Assembly: GCF_001999765.1 (NCBI RefSeq) | Contig: NZ_KV908323.1 | Coordinates: forward strand, 128,585 to 192,584 | Source: Sinomonas mesophila | GTDB taxonomy: Bacteria; Actinomycetota; Actinomycetes; Actinomycetales; Micrococcaceae | Direction: 5' to 3' | DNA: 64,000 bases | Part shown: positions 16,793-25,329 of the stretch, in pieces | How the letters are laid out: every line of letters begins with the position of its first letter | How positions within the stretch are numbered: position 1 is the stretch's first letter | Notes under the pieces: model-generated | Told to the model about the DNA's origin: nothing | Seen by the model: the letters and a program-made list of their open reading frames with translations, nothing else | Databases searched by the model: none | Made by a program: the position numbers and the translations under genes

Positions 16793-17194
16793 ATGACCTC
16801 GCCATCCCTTTCCGAGGCCCGCGACATCATCGCTGCAGCCGAGAAGCGCGCCGCCGAAATCGGGCAGCCCATGAACATCGCCGTCGTCGACGAGGGTGGA
16901 AACCTCGTGTCCCACGCCCGCATGGACGGCGCGTGGATCGGCAGCGTCGACATCTCCATCAACAAGGCCTTCACCTCCAGGGCCTTCAATATCCAGACCA
17001 AGGACCTGGGGGACAACTCCCAGCCTGGCAACCAGTTCTACGGCATCCACGCGAGCAACCAGGGCCGGATCATGATCTTCGCCGGTGGGATCCCCCTGAC
17101 CCGCGACGGGCAGGTCGTCGGCGCCATCGGCGTCAGCGGCGGGTCAGGAGACCAGGACCAGACCGTCGCCGAAGCCGGAGCAGCTGCGTTCTAG
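16793..17194 (+). CDS. GlcG/HbpS-like heme-binding family protein
   Basis: This 133-residue product has the GlcG/HbpS/PduO-C fold signature: an N-terminal helix (SEARDIIAAAEKRAAEIG), NIAVVDEGGNLVSHARMDGAW, KAFTSRAF and the closing IGVSGGSGDQDQTVAEAGAAAF. Related proteins bind heme or corrinoid, or act in uncharacterised catabolic operons. There is no signal peptide. AGGAG precedes the ATG. It shares the fdhA transcript and is followed by a strong terminator, so a role alongside formaldehyde oxidation is likely but undefined. Confidence 0.85.
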   Translation: MTSPSLSEARDIIAAAEKRAAEIGQPMNIAVVDEGGNLVSHARMDGAWIGSVDISINKAFTSRAFNIQTKDLGDNSQPGNQFYGIHASNQGRIMIFAGGIPLTRDGQVVGAIGVSGGSGDQDQTVAEAGAAAF

Positions 17195-17216
17195 GCATGC
17201 GCTGATCACGGACATC

Positions 17217-17253
17217 GAGAGGGTCTTGGCGCATCTTGCGCCAAGACCCTCTC
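17217..17253. terminator. 17-bp perfect-stem terminator between the GlcG-like gene and davB
   Basis: GAGAGGGTCTTGGCGCA and TGCGCCAAGACCCTCTC pair perfectly around a TCT loop. It lies between two convergent genes and can serve both strands. Confidence 0.85.
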
Positions 17254-17294
17254 GCATGGTCCCCCAGTGGTCGTCGCGGCGTCGACGCCTCGCG

Positions 17295-18992
17295 TCAGTC
17301 GAGGCTGATCGGGCCGAGCTCATCCAGCAGGTCTCCCGGCCCCCGGTTGCCTGGCGCCGAGGAGCCGCCGAGGTGCTTCATGACGCCCCACACGGCGTTG
17401 AGTCCCGTGGTCACGGCACCCTCCGCCCAGCCGGCCGTGAAGGACACGTCGTCACCGGCGAGGAAGATGCCCCGCTGGTCCTCCGGCAGCTGGTCCTGCT
17501 TGAAGTGCGTGAAGAGCCGCTGCTGGTAGCGGTAGTGGCCCGGCAGGTTGGCCTTGAACGCCCCCATGAAGTTCGGGTCCGCCTCCCACGAGACCGTGAT
17601 GGGCCGGCCGATGATGTGGGCCGCGATGTCCACGTCCGGGTAGATCTGCTTGAGCGAGTGGAGCATGAGGCGGGTGCGCTCGTCGGCGTCGAGCGCGAGC
17701 CACTTGAGGGCGTCGTCGTTCCACGTGTAGGAGAGCAGGATGACGGCGGGCCGGTCCGGGCCGTCGTCCAAGAGGTACACGGCGCGGTTGAGTCGGTCGG
17801 TCAGCGTCATCGACAGCGCCTCGCGCCCGGTCTCCGGGTCGCGGTCCTTCCAGAAGGGGCGGTCCACCATGACGAACGTCTTCGACGACTGCATGTAGTG
17901 CGACTTCTCGATCGCGGTCCACAGCTCCGGCGCGAACAGGGTCTCCTCGGTGTCGATGCGGGTCGAGAGCAGCCACGACTGGCACGTGGTGACGACGGCG
18001 GGGAAGGCCGTCTCGCGCCCCCACCGCTCGCGGACCACGAGGTTCCCGTAGGCGGCCCTGCCGATCCGGGCCACGGCCCCGCGCGGGGACCCGTCATGCA
18101 GCGACGCCAGGGAGGTCCCTTGGGGCCAGTGGGCCATGGACGACGGCGCGTGGTGCCACAGCGCTTCGGGCAGGCGCTGGGCGCCGCCCACAATGAGGCG
18201 GTGATGGTCGTCCGCGTCCGTATAGACGACGCGGAGGATCTCGAGGATCGAGTTCGGGAAGTCGGTGTCCCAGCCCCCGGTGCCGAACCCGACCTGCCCG
18301 AAGGCCTCCCTGTGGGCGAACCCGGCCTTGCGGAAGGCGTCGCTCGAGGAGATGAAGCCGTAGAACGTCTGCTCGTCCATGGTCGGGAGCAGCTCGTTCC
18401 AGATCGCCTTGATCCGGGCCACATCGCGCGCCCGGAGGGCGGCCTGCATCTCGGAGAAGCGCGCGCCGTCGTCGACCGCGGCCCGCCACGCCTCGGCCAC
18501 CTCCCGGAAGAAGGGCGGCAGGTCCGCCGGCGTCTCGGCATAGTGCTTCGTTCCGGCGAGCTCGATCACCGTGCTCGACGTGGCGGGGGCGAGCGGGTTG
18601 GGGAACTCCCTCGTCTCGAGCCCCAGGAGGTCGATGTAGTGGTAGAAAGCCCTCCCGGAAGCAGGGAAGCGCATGCCGCCGAGATCGGCCGTGACCCCCG
18701 GCGAGGACGGGAAGCGGGCCGTGCGCAGGCGGCCGCCGATCTGGTCGGCCTCGTAGACCACGGGCCTCAGTCCGAGCTTCATGAGCTCGTACGCGGCCAC
18801 GAGGCCGGACAGGCCGGCGCCGATCACCGCGATCTGGGTGCCGTGGAGCTCCGGCGGCACGGACCCGAGGCCGCCCGGGTGCGCGAGGTATTCGTCGTAG
18901 CTGAATGGAAAGTCCGGGTTCAGCATCGTGAGCGGAGCCTCGGGCTCCGTGACGGTGAAGACGTCGGGGTTCAGTGCTGCGGCGGCGGTCAT
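17295..18992 (-). CDS. davB: Lysine 2-monooxygenase-type flavoprotein (DavB-like)
   Basis: The 565-residue flavoprotein shows the FAD dinucleotide motif VIGAGLSGLVAAYEL (about 54-68) and the ADLGGMRFP block of the tryptophan/lysine 2-monooxygenase branch of flavin amine oxidases. Segments such as FGQVGFGTGGWDTDFPNS, QSSKTFVMVDRPFWKDRDP and GAFKANLPGHYRY recall P. putida DavB rather than monoamine oxidases. The reaction would be L-lysine plus O2 to 5-aminovaleramide plus CO2. It overlaps the permease gene by 4 bp and a DavA-like amidohydrolase lies nearby, both supporting the call. Tryptophan or phenylalanine 2-monooxygenase is the alternative. Confidence 0.85.
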   Translation of the reverse strand: MTAAAALNPDVFTVTEPEAPLTMLNPDFPFSYDEYLAHPGGLGSVPPELHGTQIAVIGAGLSGLVAAYELMKLGLRPVVYEADQIGGRLRTARFPSSPGVTADLGGMRFPASGRAFYHYIDLLGLETREFPNPLAPATSSTVIELAGTKHYAETPADLPPFFREVAEAWRAAVDDGARFSEMQAALRARDVARIKAIWNELLPTMDEQTFYGFISSSDAFRKAGFAHREAFGQVGFGTGGWDTDFPNSILEILRVVYTDADDHHRLIVGGAQRLPEALWHHAPSSMAHWPQGTSLASLHDGSPRGAVARIGRAAYGNLVVRERWGRETAFPAVVTTCQSWLLSTRIDTEETLFAPELWTAIEKSHYMQSSKTFVMVDRPFWKDRDPETGREALSMTLTDRLNRAVYLLDDGPDRPAVILLSYTWNDDALKWLALDADERTRLMLHSLKQIYPDVDIAAHIIGRPITVSWEADPNFMGAFKANLPGHYRYQQRLFTHFKQDQLPEDQRGIFLAGDDVSFTAGWAEGAVTTGLNAVWGVMKHLGGSSAPGNRGPGDLLDELGPISLD

Positions 18993-20515
18993 GCGTCAAC
19001 CTTCACGGGTTCGGGGCGCTCCTCGCGGAGGGCCAGGATGTAGTCCTCATCGCTGAGGGAAGCGAGAATCGAACGGCGGCGGCCGTAGCCCAGGTAGAGG
19101 CCGGCCCCGACCGCCATCCATGCGCCGAAGACGAGCCAGGTGTCCGCCCCGAGGTTCGCCATGAGATATGCGCACATGAGGGCGCCGAGCACGGGGGTGA
19201 GCGGGTAGAGCGGCACGCGGAACGGGCGACTGAGGTCGGGCCGGCGGCGGCGGAGGTAGATCACGGACACGTTGACGAGGGCGAACGCGAACAGGGTGCC
19301 GATGCTGGTCGCGTCAGCCAGCGCCCCGAGCGGCACGACGCCGGCGGTGATGGCGACGGCGATGCCGACGATGAGCGTTCCTGCCACCGGGGTGCCGGTG
19401 CGGGGCGAGACCCTCGCGAAGATGGGAGGCACGAGGCCGTCGCGGGACATGGAGAGGAGGATTCTGGTCTGCCCATAGAGGACGGTCAGGACGATCGAGG
19501 CGATCGCGAGGACTGAGCCCACGGCGAACACGAGGGCGATCCACGGCTGGTGGGTGATCTCCTCGAGGATCTTCACGAGTGCGGCCTCCGTGCCCTCGAA
19601 CCACTGCCAGTCGCGGGCGCCGATCGCCGCCACGGCGACGAGGACGTAGAGGCCCGTCACGATCGCCATGGACAGCATGATGGCCCGCGGAAGGTCCCGC
19701 TTCGGGTTCCGGGCCTCCTCGCCCGCCGTCGAGGCGGCGTCGAAGCCGATGTAGGAGAAGAAGACGCGCGAGGCCGCGGCGGAGACTCCGGCGGCGCCCA
19801 TCGGGAAGAGCGGCTCGAAATTCCCGGCGTGGAAGGCCGTGAAGGCCACGGCGCAGAAGAACAGCAGGATGGCGACCTTGACGACGACGATCGCCGTGTT
19901 GGCCCACGCGCTCTCGCGGGCCCCGCGGACGAGCAGGGCCATGGCCAGGAGGACGATCACCACGGCGGGGACGTTGAGCACGCCTCCGTCGCCCGGCGGC
20001 TGCGACACGGCGTCGGGGAGCGATCGGCCGAAGGCGGCCAGGGTCTCGTTGACGTACTGCCCGGCCCCGACGGCGACCGCGGCGACAGAGACCGCGTACT
20101 CGAGGACGAGGCACCAGCCGCAGACCCACGCGATGCCCTCGCCGAGCGTCGCGTAGGCATAGGAGTAGCTCGAGCCGGACACTGGCACGAGGCCGGCCAT
20201 CTCCGCGTACGAGACCGCCGAGAGGAGTGCCGCAAGGCCGGCGATCACGAACGAGATCCACACGGCCGGCCCCGCGATCGGCACGGATTCCCCGAGGATC
20301 ACGAGGATGCCGGTGCCGAGCGTGGCTCCCACGCTGATCATGGTCAGCTGGAGGACGCCGAAGCTGCGGACGAGGCGCGGCCCGCCCTCGCCGCCGGCGT
20401 CGCTGATCATCTGGGAGATGGGCTTGCGGCGCGTCAGCTGCGCGCCGAGCGAGGGCCGGGCACCGCTCGCCCTCAGGGGTGGTCTGGTGGGTGCAGGCGT
20501 TGTCATCATCGACAT
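18989..20515 (-). CDS. APC-superfamily cationic amino acid permease
   Basis: This 508-residue membrane protein has about 12-14 hydrophobic segments and the cationic amino acid transporter features FGVLQLTMISVGATLGTGILV in helix 1, SYAEMAGLVPVSGSSYSYAYATLGE, and FFSYIGFDAASTAGEEARNPKRDLP. A short cytosolic tail follows. It overlaps davB by 4 bp (ATGA), so the two are co-translated and it is very likely the lysine importer. Translation may start at any of the clustered ATGs at 20515-20506. The promoter lies in the 106-bp gap shared with the racemase gene. Confidence 0.88.
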   Translation of the reverse strand: MSMMTTPAPTRPPLRASGARPSLGAQLTRRKPISQMISDAGGEGGPRLVRSFGVLQLTMISVGATLGTGILVILGESVPIAGPAVWISFVIAGLAALLSAVSYAEMAGLVPVSGSSYSYAYATLGEGIAWVCGWCLVLEYAVSVAAVAVGAGQYVNETLAAFGRSLPDAVSQPPGDGGVLNVPAVVIVLLAMALLVRGARESAWANTAIVVVKVAILLFFCAVAFTAFHAGNFEPLFPMGAAGVSAAASRVFFSYIGFDAASTAGEEARNPKRDLPRAIMLSMAIVTGLYVLVAVAAIGARDWQWFEGTEAALVKILEEITHQPWIALVFAVGSVLAIASIVLTVLYGQTRILLSMSRDGLVPPIFARVSPRTGTPVAGTLIVGIAVAITAGVVPLGALADATSIGTLFAFALVNVSVIYLRRRRPDLSRPFRVPLYPLTPVLGALMCAYLMANLGADTWLVFGAWMAVGAGLYLGYGRRRSILASLSDEDYILALREERPEPVKVDA

Positions 20516-20581
20516 CCCTCCTTAGTAGTCCGGGTCACCGCATAGTCCGGGTCACCGCTCCCCAGCCTAGGGTTGTGAGGC

Positions 20582-20638
20582 ATGTCTCATGGGAGTGCAA
20601 AATGCCCTATAGTCATCCTTCATGGGACATATTGCACT
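20582..20638. promoter_or_regulatory. Inverted-repeat operator and likely leaderless promoter of the racemase gene
   Basis: AGTGCAAAATG (20594-20604) and CATATTGCACT (20628-20638) are inverted copies with 10 of 11 matches, and ATGTCTCATG (20582-20591) and CATGGGACAT (20621-20630) form a second inverted pair, 9 of 10. Between them TATAGT (20608-20613) is a good -10 box placed 8 nt before the ATG, so transcription would start at or next to the start codon. No -35 box is apparent, as expected for an activated promoter. The PucR-type regulator two genes on is the natural candidate to bind. Confidence 0.6.
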
Positions 20639-21824
20639 TCAGGAGAACCTGGCCGGATGGAGCCTGGGCGGACAGGTCAGCGTCGATCTATCTGCGATCT
20701 CAGACAACGTCAAGGCCCTGCGGAGCCTCACGCGGGCCCCGCATTTCATGGCCGTCGTCAAGGGCAACGCGTACGGGCACGGGCTCGTGGAGGTCGCCCG
20801 GACGGCGCTCGCCTCCGGCGCCGACTGGCTCGGGACCGCACAGCTCACCGAGGCGATCGCGCTCCGGCGGGCGGGAATCGCCGCCCCGGTGCTGTCGTGG
20901 CTCTATCTGGCAACCCAGACGAGCGCGGCGATTCGCGAGGCCCTGGAACACGACGTCGACCTGTCCCTCGGCAGCGTCCACCAGCTCGAGGCCACGGTCG
21001 GCATCGCCCGCGGCCTGGGGCGCCCCGCCGTCGTGCATCTCGAACTGGACAGCGGCCTCAGCCGCGGCGGCGCCCGCGCCGAGGACTGGCCCGAGCTTGT
21101 GGCCCGCGCCCGCCAGGCCGAGCTCGAGGGGACGCTCAAGGTGCGCGGCGTGTGGACGCATCTGGCGTGGGCTGACATCCCCGCCCACCCGGGGAACGCA
21201 ACCGCCGTCGCCGGCTTCGAGGCCGCCGTGCAGGCGGCCAAGGACGCGGGGCTCGAGCCCGAGCTGAGGCACGTCTCGAGCTCGGCGAACATCCTTCAGC
21301 GCCGGGAATTCGACTTCGACATGGTGCGGGCCGGGCTGGCCATCTACGGCCTGTCCCCGGCAGACCACGTGGACCCCGCCGAGCACGGCCTCAGGCCGGC
21401 CCTGACGGTCACCGCGCCGATCGTCATGGTCAAGAAGGTCCCGGCGGGCACGGGAGTGAGCTACGAGCACCGGGCCATCACGCACGAGCCGCGCCTCCTG
21501 GGCCTCGTACCCCTCGGCTATGCGGACGGGATCCCGAAGGAGATCAGCGGTAGGAACGTCGTCCTGATCGGCGGACGGCGGGTCCCCGTGATCGGCAAGG
21601 TCTGCATGGACCAGTTCATGGTCGATCTCGGCCCGAGCGGAGACGGCGCGGCCGTGGGCGACATCGCGGTGCTCTTCGGCGACCCGGCAGCGGGCGCGGC
21701 GAGCGCCGACGAATGGGGCGCAGCGATCGGCAGCCACGGCGACGAGATCATCAACCGCATCGCCCCCCGGCTCCCTCGGGCCTACGAGTGCCCGGACTAC
21801 CAGGAGCCCGGACATGTCGCCTGA
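20622..21824 (+). CDS. alr: Alanine racemase family (possible lysine/broad-specificity racemase)
   Basis: The 400-residue product is a fold-type III PLP racemase. The PLP lysine is in FMAVVKGNAYGHG, the second catalytic Tyr in GVSYEHR, and VCMDQFMVD is conserved. Alanine racemase supplies D-alanine for peptidoglycan, but here the gene sits divergent from a lysine 2-monooxygenase and overlaps a PucR regulator by 11 bp, so conversion of D-lysine to L-lysine is plausible. There is no signal peptide, unlike the periplasmic broad racemase of P. putida. The ATG lacks a ribosome site, which agrees with a leaderless message. Confidence 0.85.
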   Translation: MGHIALQENLAGWSLGGQVSVDLSAISDNVKALRSLTRAPHFMAVVKGNAYGHGLVEVARTALASGADWLGTAQLTEAIALRRAGIAAPVLSWLYLATQTSAAIREALEHDVDLSLGSVHQLEATVGIARGLGRPAVVHLELDSGLSRGGARAEDWPELVARARQAELEGTLKVRGVWTHLAWADIPAHPGNATAVAGFEAAVQAAKDAGLEPELRHVSSSANILQRREFDFDMVRAGLAIYGLSPADHVDPAEHGLRPALTVTAPIVMVKKVPAGTGVSYEHRAITHEPRLLGLVPLGYADGIPKEISGRNVVLIGGRRVPVIGKVCMDQFMVDLGPSGDGAAVGDIAVLFGDPAAGAASADEWGAAIGSHGDEIINRIAPRLPRAYECPDYQEPGHVA

Positions 21825-23388
21825 GACGGCCGCCGCCCTGAGCCATGTCACCCTCGACCAGTTCCTCGCCAAGCTCCCGCCGGGGCTGCGCGTCCTGCAC
21901 GACGGCGGCAGCGGTCCGGAGCCGCTGCGCTGGGTCGAGCCGAGCGAGCTCGTGGACCCGACGCCGTATCTCGTCGAGGGCGAGCTGATCCTCACCACGG
22001 GCCTGCCGTTCCTGGGCGGCGGCGCGCAGGGAGGCCCGGACGCCTATGCCCGGCGACTTGTCGACGCCGGCGTCCGGGCTCTGGGGTTCGGGCTCCAGCC
22101 GCACTTCGACGCCGTGCCGGACGAGGTGGTCGAGGCGTGCCGCCGGCAGAACCTGACCCTGCTGGAGATCCCGGAGTCGATTCCCTTCGCCGCGATCGGC
22201 CTCGAGTTCTCCCGCCTGCTCGAGACGGACAGCGCCCGCGTCTTCCGGGAGCTGGCCGAGGCGAACCGGCAGCTCATGCGGGCCGTCCTCTCGGGGCGCC
22301 CCGAGCACGAGCTCCTGGCCGTGCTCGTGCAGCGCGTCCCGGTGTGGGCCGTCCTCTTCGGCGCGGATGGCAGGATCCGGGCCCGGAGCCACGGGGCGAG
22401 GGGGCAGGCGGGGGTCGGCTCAGCGGCCCTCGCGCCGCTGCTGGAGCGGCTGCTGTCCGGGCACGGCCCGCGGGTCGAGACGGACAGCTTCGACGCGCCG
22501 GAATCGGCGAGGGTCGTCGGGCACCCGCTGCGCAGCACGAAGGACGCCACCCTCGGCGCGCTCGTGCTGGGCTCCGACGCCGCACTGACCCCGGCCCAGA
22601 ACAACGTGGTCTCGTCTGCGGTCGGCCTGCTCGAGCTGCTCTTCCGCCAGCGGACGAGCGGCTCGCTCGCCCCCAGCCAGCTCGCGACGACGATGCTCCT
22701 CCACCCCGAGAGCGTGACGACCGCTGGGACCCGGCTCCTCAATGGGCTCAAGGATCTCCTCGCGCAGAGCACGTCCTCGAGCCGCTCGGCACCCCTGCGG
22801 GTCGTCCAGGGCATCAAGCCTGGCGCGCCGGAGTGGCCCTCGGGCGAGAGCCCCGTGCGCGAGGTGCTCCAGTGGCGGCGCGTCTTCGACACGAAGCTCG
22901 TCGAGCTCACCGAGTACGGGTTTGCGGCCATCACGCGGCTCAAGGTCGACGACGCGCTCCTGGCCGACGTCGAGCGGCTCGGCTGGCGCCTCGTCGTGGG
23001 CGACCAGACCGAGCTCTCGGACCTGCCCGACGCCTACCAGCGCGCGAGCGCCCTGCGTCCGCGGGTGCAGTCCAGCGGGCGCAGCGCCAGGCTGGACGAG
23101 GAGAACTGGACGGTGGCGGGCCTTCTCGGTCCCGTCGCCGGGTCCATGCTCGCGTCGAGGCTGCTCGCGCCCTTGCTCGCGCTCGAGCCCGGGCGCCGGG
23201 ACCCGCTCCTGGCGGTGCTCCGGGGCTGGCTCCACGAGAACGGCAACTGGGACGCGACGGCGAAGGCCCTCGGCCTGCACCGGAACAGCGTGAGGCGCCA
23301 GATCGGCGTCGTGGCCGACCTGCTCGAGCTGGACTTGGGGCAGGCCCAGACGCGGGCCGAGCTGTGGTTCGCGCTGCAGTATGCGTAA
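21814..23388 (+). CDS. PucR/CdaR-family transcriptional regulator
   Basis: The 524-residue product opens with a PucR N-terminal domain (about 12-140; LRWVEPSELVDPTPYLVEGELILTTG split across strand and helix), has a middle GGDEF-like/effector region and ends with the PucR helix-turn-helix (GNWDATAKALGLHRNSVRRQI, about 480-500). The family activates purine or amino acid catabolic genes. Its start overlaps the racemase gene by 11 bp. It probably controls davB, the permease, the racemase and davA through the inverted repeats at 20582-20638; that link is inference. Confidence 0.9.
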   Translation: MSPETAAALSHVTLDQFLAKLPPGLRVLHDGGSGPEPLRWVEPSELVDPTPYLVEGELILTTGLPFLGGGAQGGPDAYARRLVDAGVRALGFGLQPHFDAVPDEVVEACRRQNLTLLEIPESIPFAAIGLEFSRLLETDSARVFRELAEANRQLMRAVLSGRPEHELLAVLVQRVPVWAVLFGADGRIRARSHGARGQAGVGSAALAPLLERLLSGHGPRVETDSFDAPESARVVGHPLRSTKDATLGALVLGSDAALTPAQNNVVSSAVGLLELLFRQRTSGSLAPSQLATTMLLHPESVTTAGTRLLNGLKDLLAQSTSSSRSAPLRVVQGIKPGAPEWPSGESPVREVLQWRRVFDTKLVELTEYGFAAITRLKVDDALLADVERLGWRLVVGDQTELSDLPDAYQRASALRPRVQSSGRSARLDEENWTVAGLLGPVAGSMLASRLLAPLLALEPGRRDPLLAVLRGWLHENGNWDATAKALGLHRNSVRRQIGVVADLLELDLGQAQTRAELWFALQYA

Positions 23389-23397
23389 CGACGCGCT

Positions 23398-24192
23398 TCA
23401 GACTCCCCAGGCGCCGTAGGCCTCCGGCCGGCGATCATCGAGGTACGGAACCGCTGTGCGGGCGTCCCCGACGGCTCGAGTGGAGACCTCCGCGAAGAGC
23501 AGCTCCGCAGCCGGTCCGGCCTCTGCCGCCACGGATCCATCCGGTGCGGCGACGACGCTGCCGCCGATGAGCCTGCCGCCCGAGAAGGCACCGCAGTGGT
23601 TGGCGTAGGCGACGTAGACGTGGTTCTCCAGAGCTCGCGCGGGGATCAGGACGCGTGTGACGGCGAGGCTGTCCCCGGCCAGGGCGGTGGGCACGAGGAC
23701 GAGCTCCGCCCCGCGCACGGCGGCCGCCCGCACGGACTCGGGGAACTCGGCGTCGTAGCAGATGAGCATCGACACCCGGACCCCCGCGATGGAGGCGACG
23801 CCGGGAGCTGCGTCCGCGGGCGAGAACGCGGCGCGCTCCTCGTCGCCGAAGAGGTGGACCTTGGAGTAGTCGAGCAGCACCTTGCCCTGGGCGTCGAGGA
23901 GGGTCGAGGAAATATGCCATGCTCCGTCCGGCCCGACCGACGGCAGGCTGTAGACAAGCCCGATACGGTGGCTCGCGGCGAGGGCCGCCAGCGATGCACG
24001 GAGGGACGGGAGCACCGCCGGATCCAGCTCCCGGCGGATGCGGAGCGGCTCGTAGCCCACGGGGAAGAGCTCGGGGGTGAGGAGGAGGTCGGCCCCTTCC
24101 GCTGCAGCCTTGGCGGCTGCAGCATCGATGGCCTCCACATTCCGTTCGGCGTCCAGCGACGTCGCGCTGGCCTGCATCACGGCAAGCAGCAT
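23398..24192 (-). CDS. davA: Nitrilase-superfamily amidohydrolase, probably 5-aminovaleramidase (DavA-like)
   Basis: The 264-residue enzyme has the catalytic triad of the nitrilase superfamily: Glu in LLTPELFPVGY, Lys in DYSKVHLFG, and Cys in LICYDAEFPE. Its length equals that of P. putida DavA, and the C-terminal block ARTAVPYLDDRRPE resembles DavA's end. With davB nearby it would hydrolyse 5-aminovaleramide to 5-aminovalerate and ammonia. It converges on the PucR gene, ending 9 bp from that gene's stop. Starts further upstream (up to 24351) are not supported. Other carbon-nitrogen hydrolase specificities remain possible. Confidence 0.8.
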   Translation of the reverse strand: MLLAVMQASATSLDAERNVEAIDAAAAKAAAEGADLLLTPELFPVGYEPLRIRRELDPAVLPSLRASLAALAASHRIGLVYSLPSVGPDGAWHISSTLLDAQGKVLLDYSKVHLFGDEERAAFSPADAAPGVASIAGVRVSMLICYDAEFPESVRAAAVRGAELVLVPTALAGDSLAVTRVLIPARALENHVYVAYANHCGAFSGGRLIGGSVVAAPDGSVAAEAGPAAELLFAEVSTRAVGDARTAVPYLDDRRPEAYGAWGV

Positions 24193-24468
24193 GTGCAGCC
24201 TTCCTCTCGTCTGATCCGGGCTGGCCGCGTCCGCGACGGGGCCCCTGCCTTGTGACACGAGCCTAGAAGCGACAGGGCATTGCCGGCGTGGACGATTGGA
24301 CCCGCAGCACGTGCCGCGAGGACGCTCTGCACATGGACGTGGCTGGGCCATGGCCTCCGACCCGCGGGGGCGTCCCTAAACTGCCCTATCCAGCTCCTTG
24401 AAGGTCTCTCAGGGCATGTGCTACGCCAGATGGGCGCCCGCCGGGCGCGCTTTCGAGGAGGAGGATCA
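24193..24468. promoter_or_regulatory. Divergent region between davA and the duplicated-ABM gene
   Basis: The 276-bp gap carries the promoters of both genes. I saw no palindrome matching the one in front of the racemase gene and no further small gene. Confidence 0.25.
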
Positions 24469-25092
24469 ATGTTCTACGCGAGAAGGACTGTTACCAAGGC
24501 CTCACCTGACAGGCTCGATACCGCGATCAAAGTCATCCAGGACCAGATCATCCCCGCTGCCCAGAGAATCCCGGGCTTCATGGGTGGTTACTGGCTCGCT
24601 GACCGCGCCACGGGAGACGGCGTGGGGTTTACCTTCTTCGACACCAAGGAGGCGCTCGAGACGAGCCGAGCCGCAGCGGACCAGATCCGGACCGATGCTG
24701 CCCAGGCGATTGGCGCTGAGGTTGTATCGGTGGACCATTTCGAGGTGCTGGCGAACACCGGCGAAAAGGTGCACGAGACCGCAACCCATGCTCGCGTTGC
24801 GGAGGCCGGTGGCAGCGGTGATCAAGTTGAGACAGCCGCTCGACGGATGAAAGAGAACGTCATCCCGGCGGTCCGCCAGCTCCCCGGTTTCCAGGGCGGC
24901 TTCTGGCTGATCGATCGCGACTCGAACCAAGCCACGGGTGTGACGCTCTTCGATTCCGCTTCGAGTCTCGAAGCCTCGCTCGCTGCATCGGAGAAGATCC
25001 GCAGCGCAAGTAACGAGGCTGGTGCCATGGTGGGTGAGTTCCGCCACTACGAGATCATCGCGAGGGCGCTCACGCCAGCGAGGTCAACGTAG
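24469..25092 (+). CDS. Tandem dimeric alpha-beta-barrel (ABM-like) protein
   Basis: The 207-residue product is an internal duplication. Each half (about 1-100 and 108-205) has the ferredoxin-like pattern: helix with a conserved QDQIIPAAQRIPGFMGGYW or KENVIPAVRQLPGFQGGFW, then a D(R)...GVTFFD or GVTLFD strand, a helix rich in Ala (SRAAADQIR, SLAASEKIR), and a last strand (VSVDHFEVLA, VGEFRHYEIIA). Such domains occur in antibiotic biosynthesis monooxygenases and heme-degrading proteins; function here is unknown. GAGGAGGAGGA precedes the ATG. Base composition is slightly lower in GC than in the neighbouring genes. Confidence 0.75.
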   Translation: MFYARRTVTKASPDRLDTAIKVIQDQIIPAAQRIPGFMGGYWLADRATGDGVGFTFFDTKEALETSRAAADQIRTDAAQAIGAEVVSVDHFEVLANTGEKVHETATHARVAEAGGSGDQVETAARRMKENVIPAVRQLPGFQGGFWLIDRDSNQATGVTLFDSASSLEASLAASEKIRSASNEAGAMVGEFRHYEIIARALTPARST

Positions 25093-25123
25093 TCATCGGG
25101 AGCCCGATCGGCGTTGCATTGGG

Positions 25124-25159
25124 CTGGCTGCCCGGAACCCCGTGGTCCCGGGCAGCCAG
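25124..25159 (+). terminator. 12-bp perfect-stem terminator after the ABM gene
   Basis: CTGGCTGCCCGG and CCGGGCAGCCAG pair perfectly around a 12-nt loop, 31 bp after the stop codon. Confidence 0.75.
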
Positions 25160-25280
25160 TCTCACTGCGAGAAGAACCGAACCAGCTATTCCGGCTCTGA
25201 CATGTAAGAGCAACTAACACTTTCGTGTCAGCAACTTTCGCTTTTCTCTGCCTTTTGGCCTATATACGGTTGCTTCACCT

Positions 25281-25300
25281 AGCGGGCGAACTCGCCCGCT
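25281..25300 (+). promoter_or_regulatory. Hairpin in the 5' leader of the permease gene
   Basis: AGCGGGCG and CGCCCGCT pair around an AACT loop. The hairpin ends 17 nt before the GAGGAG ribosome site of the permease and follows a TATATA-containing AT-rich stretch (25259-25267) that may hold the promoter. It is too close to the ribosome site to be an ordinary upstream terminator and may influence translation. Confidence 0.45.
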
Positions 25301-25329
25301 GAGGAGACCTTTTCCATGAGGAGCAGCCC

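Noticed and set aside
25093-25329. Riboswitch in the permease leader.
   Set aside because: Only a simple hairpin is visible; no conserved core of the lysine, glycine or guanidine riboswitches could be recognised by eye.
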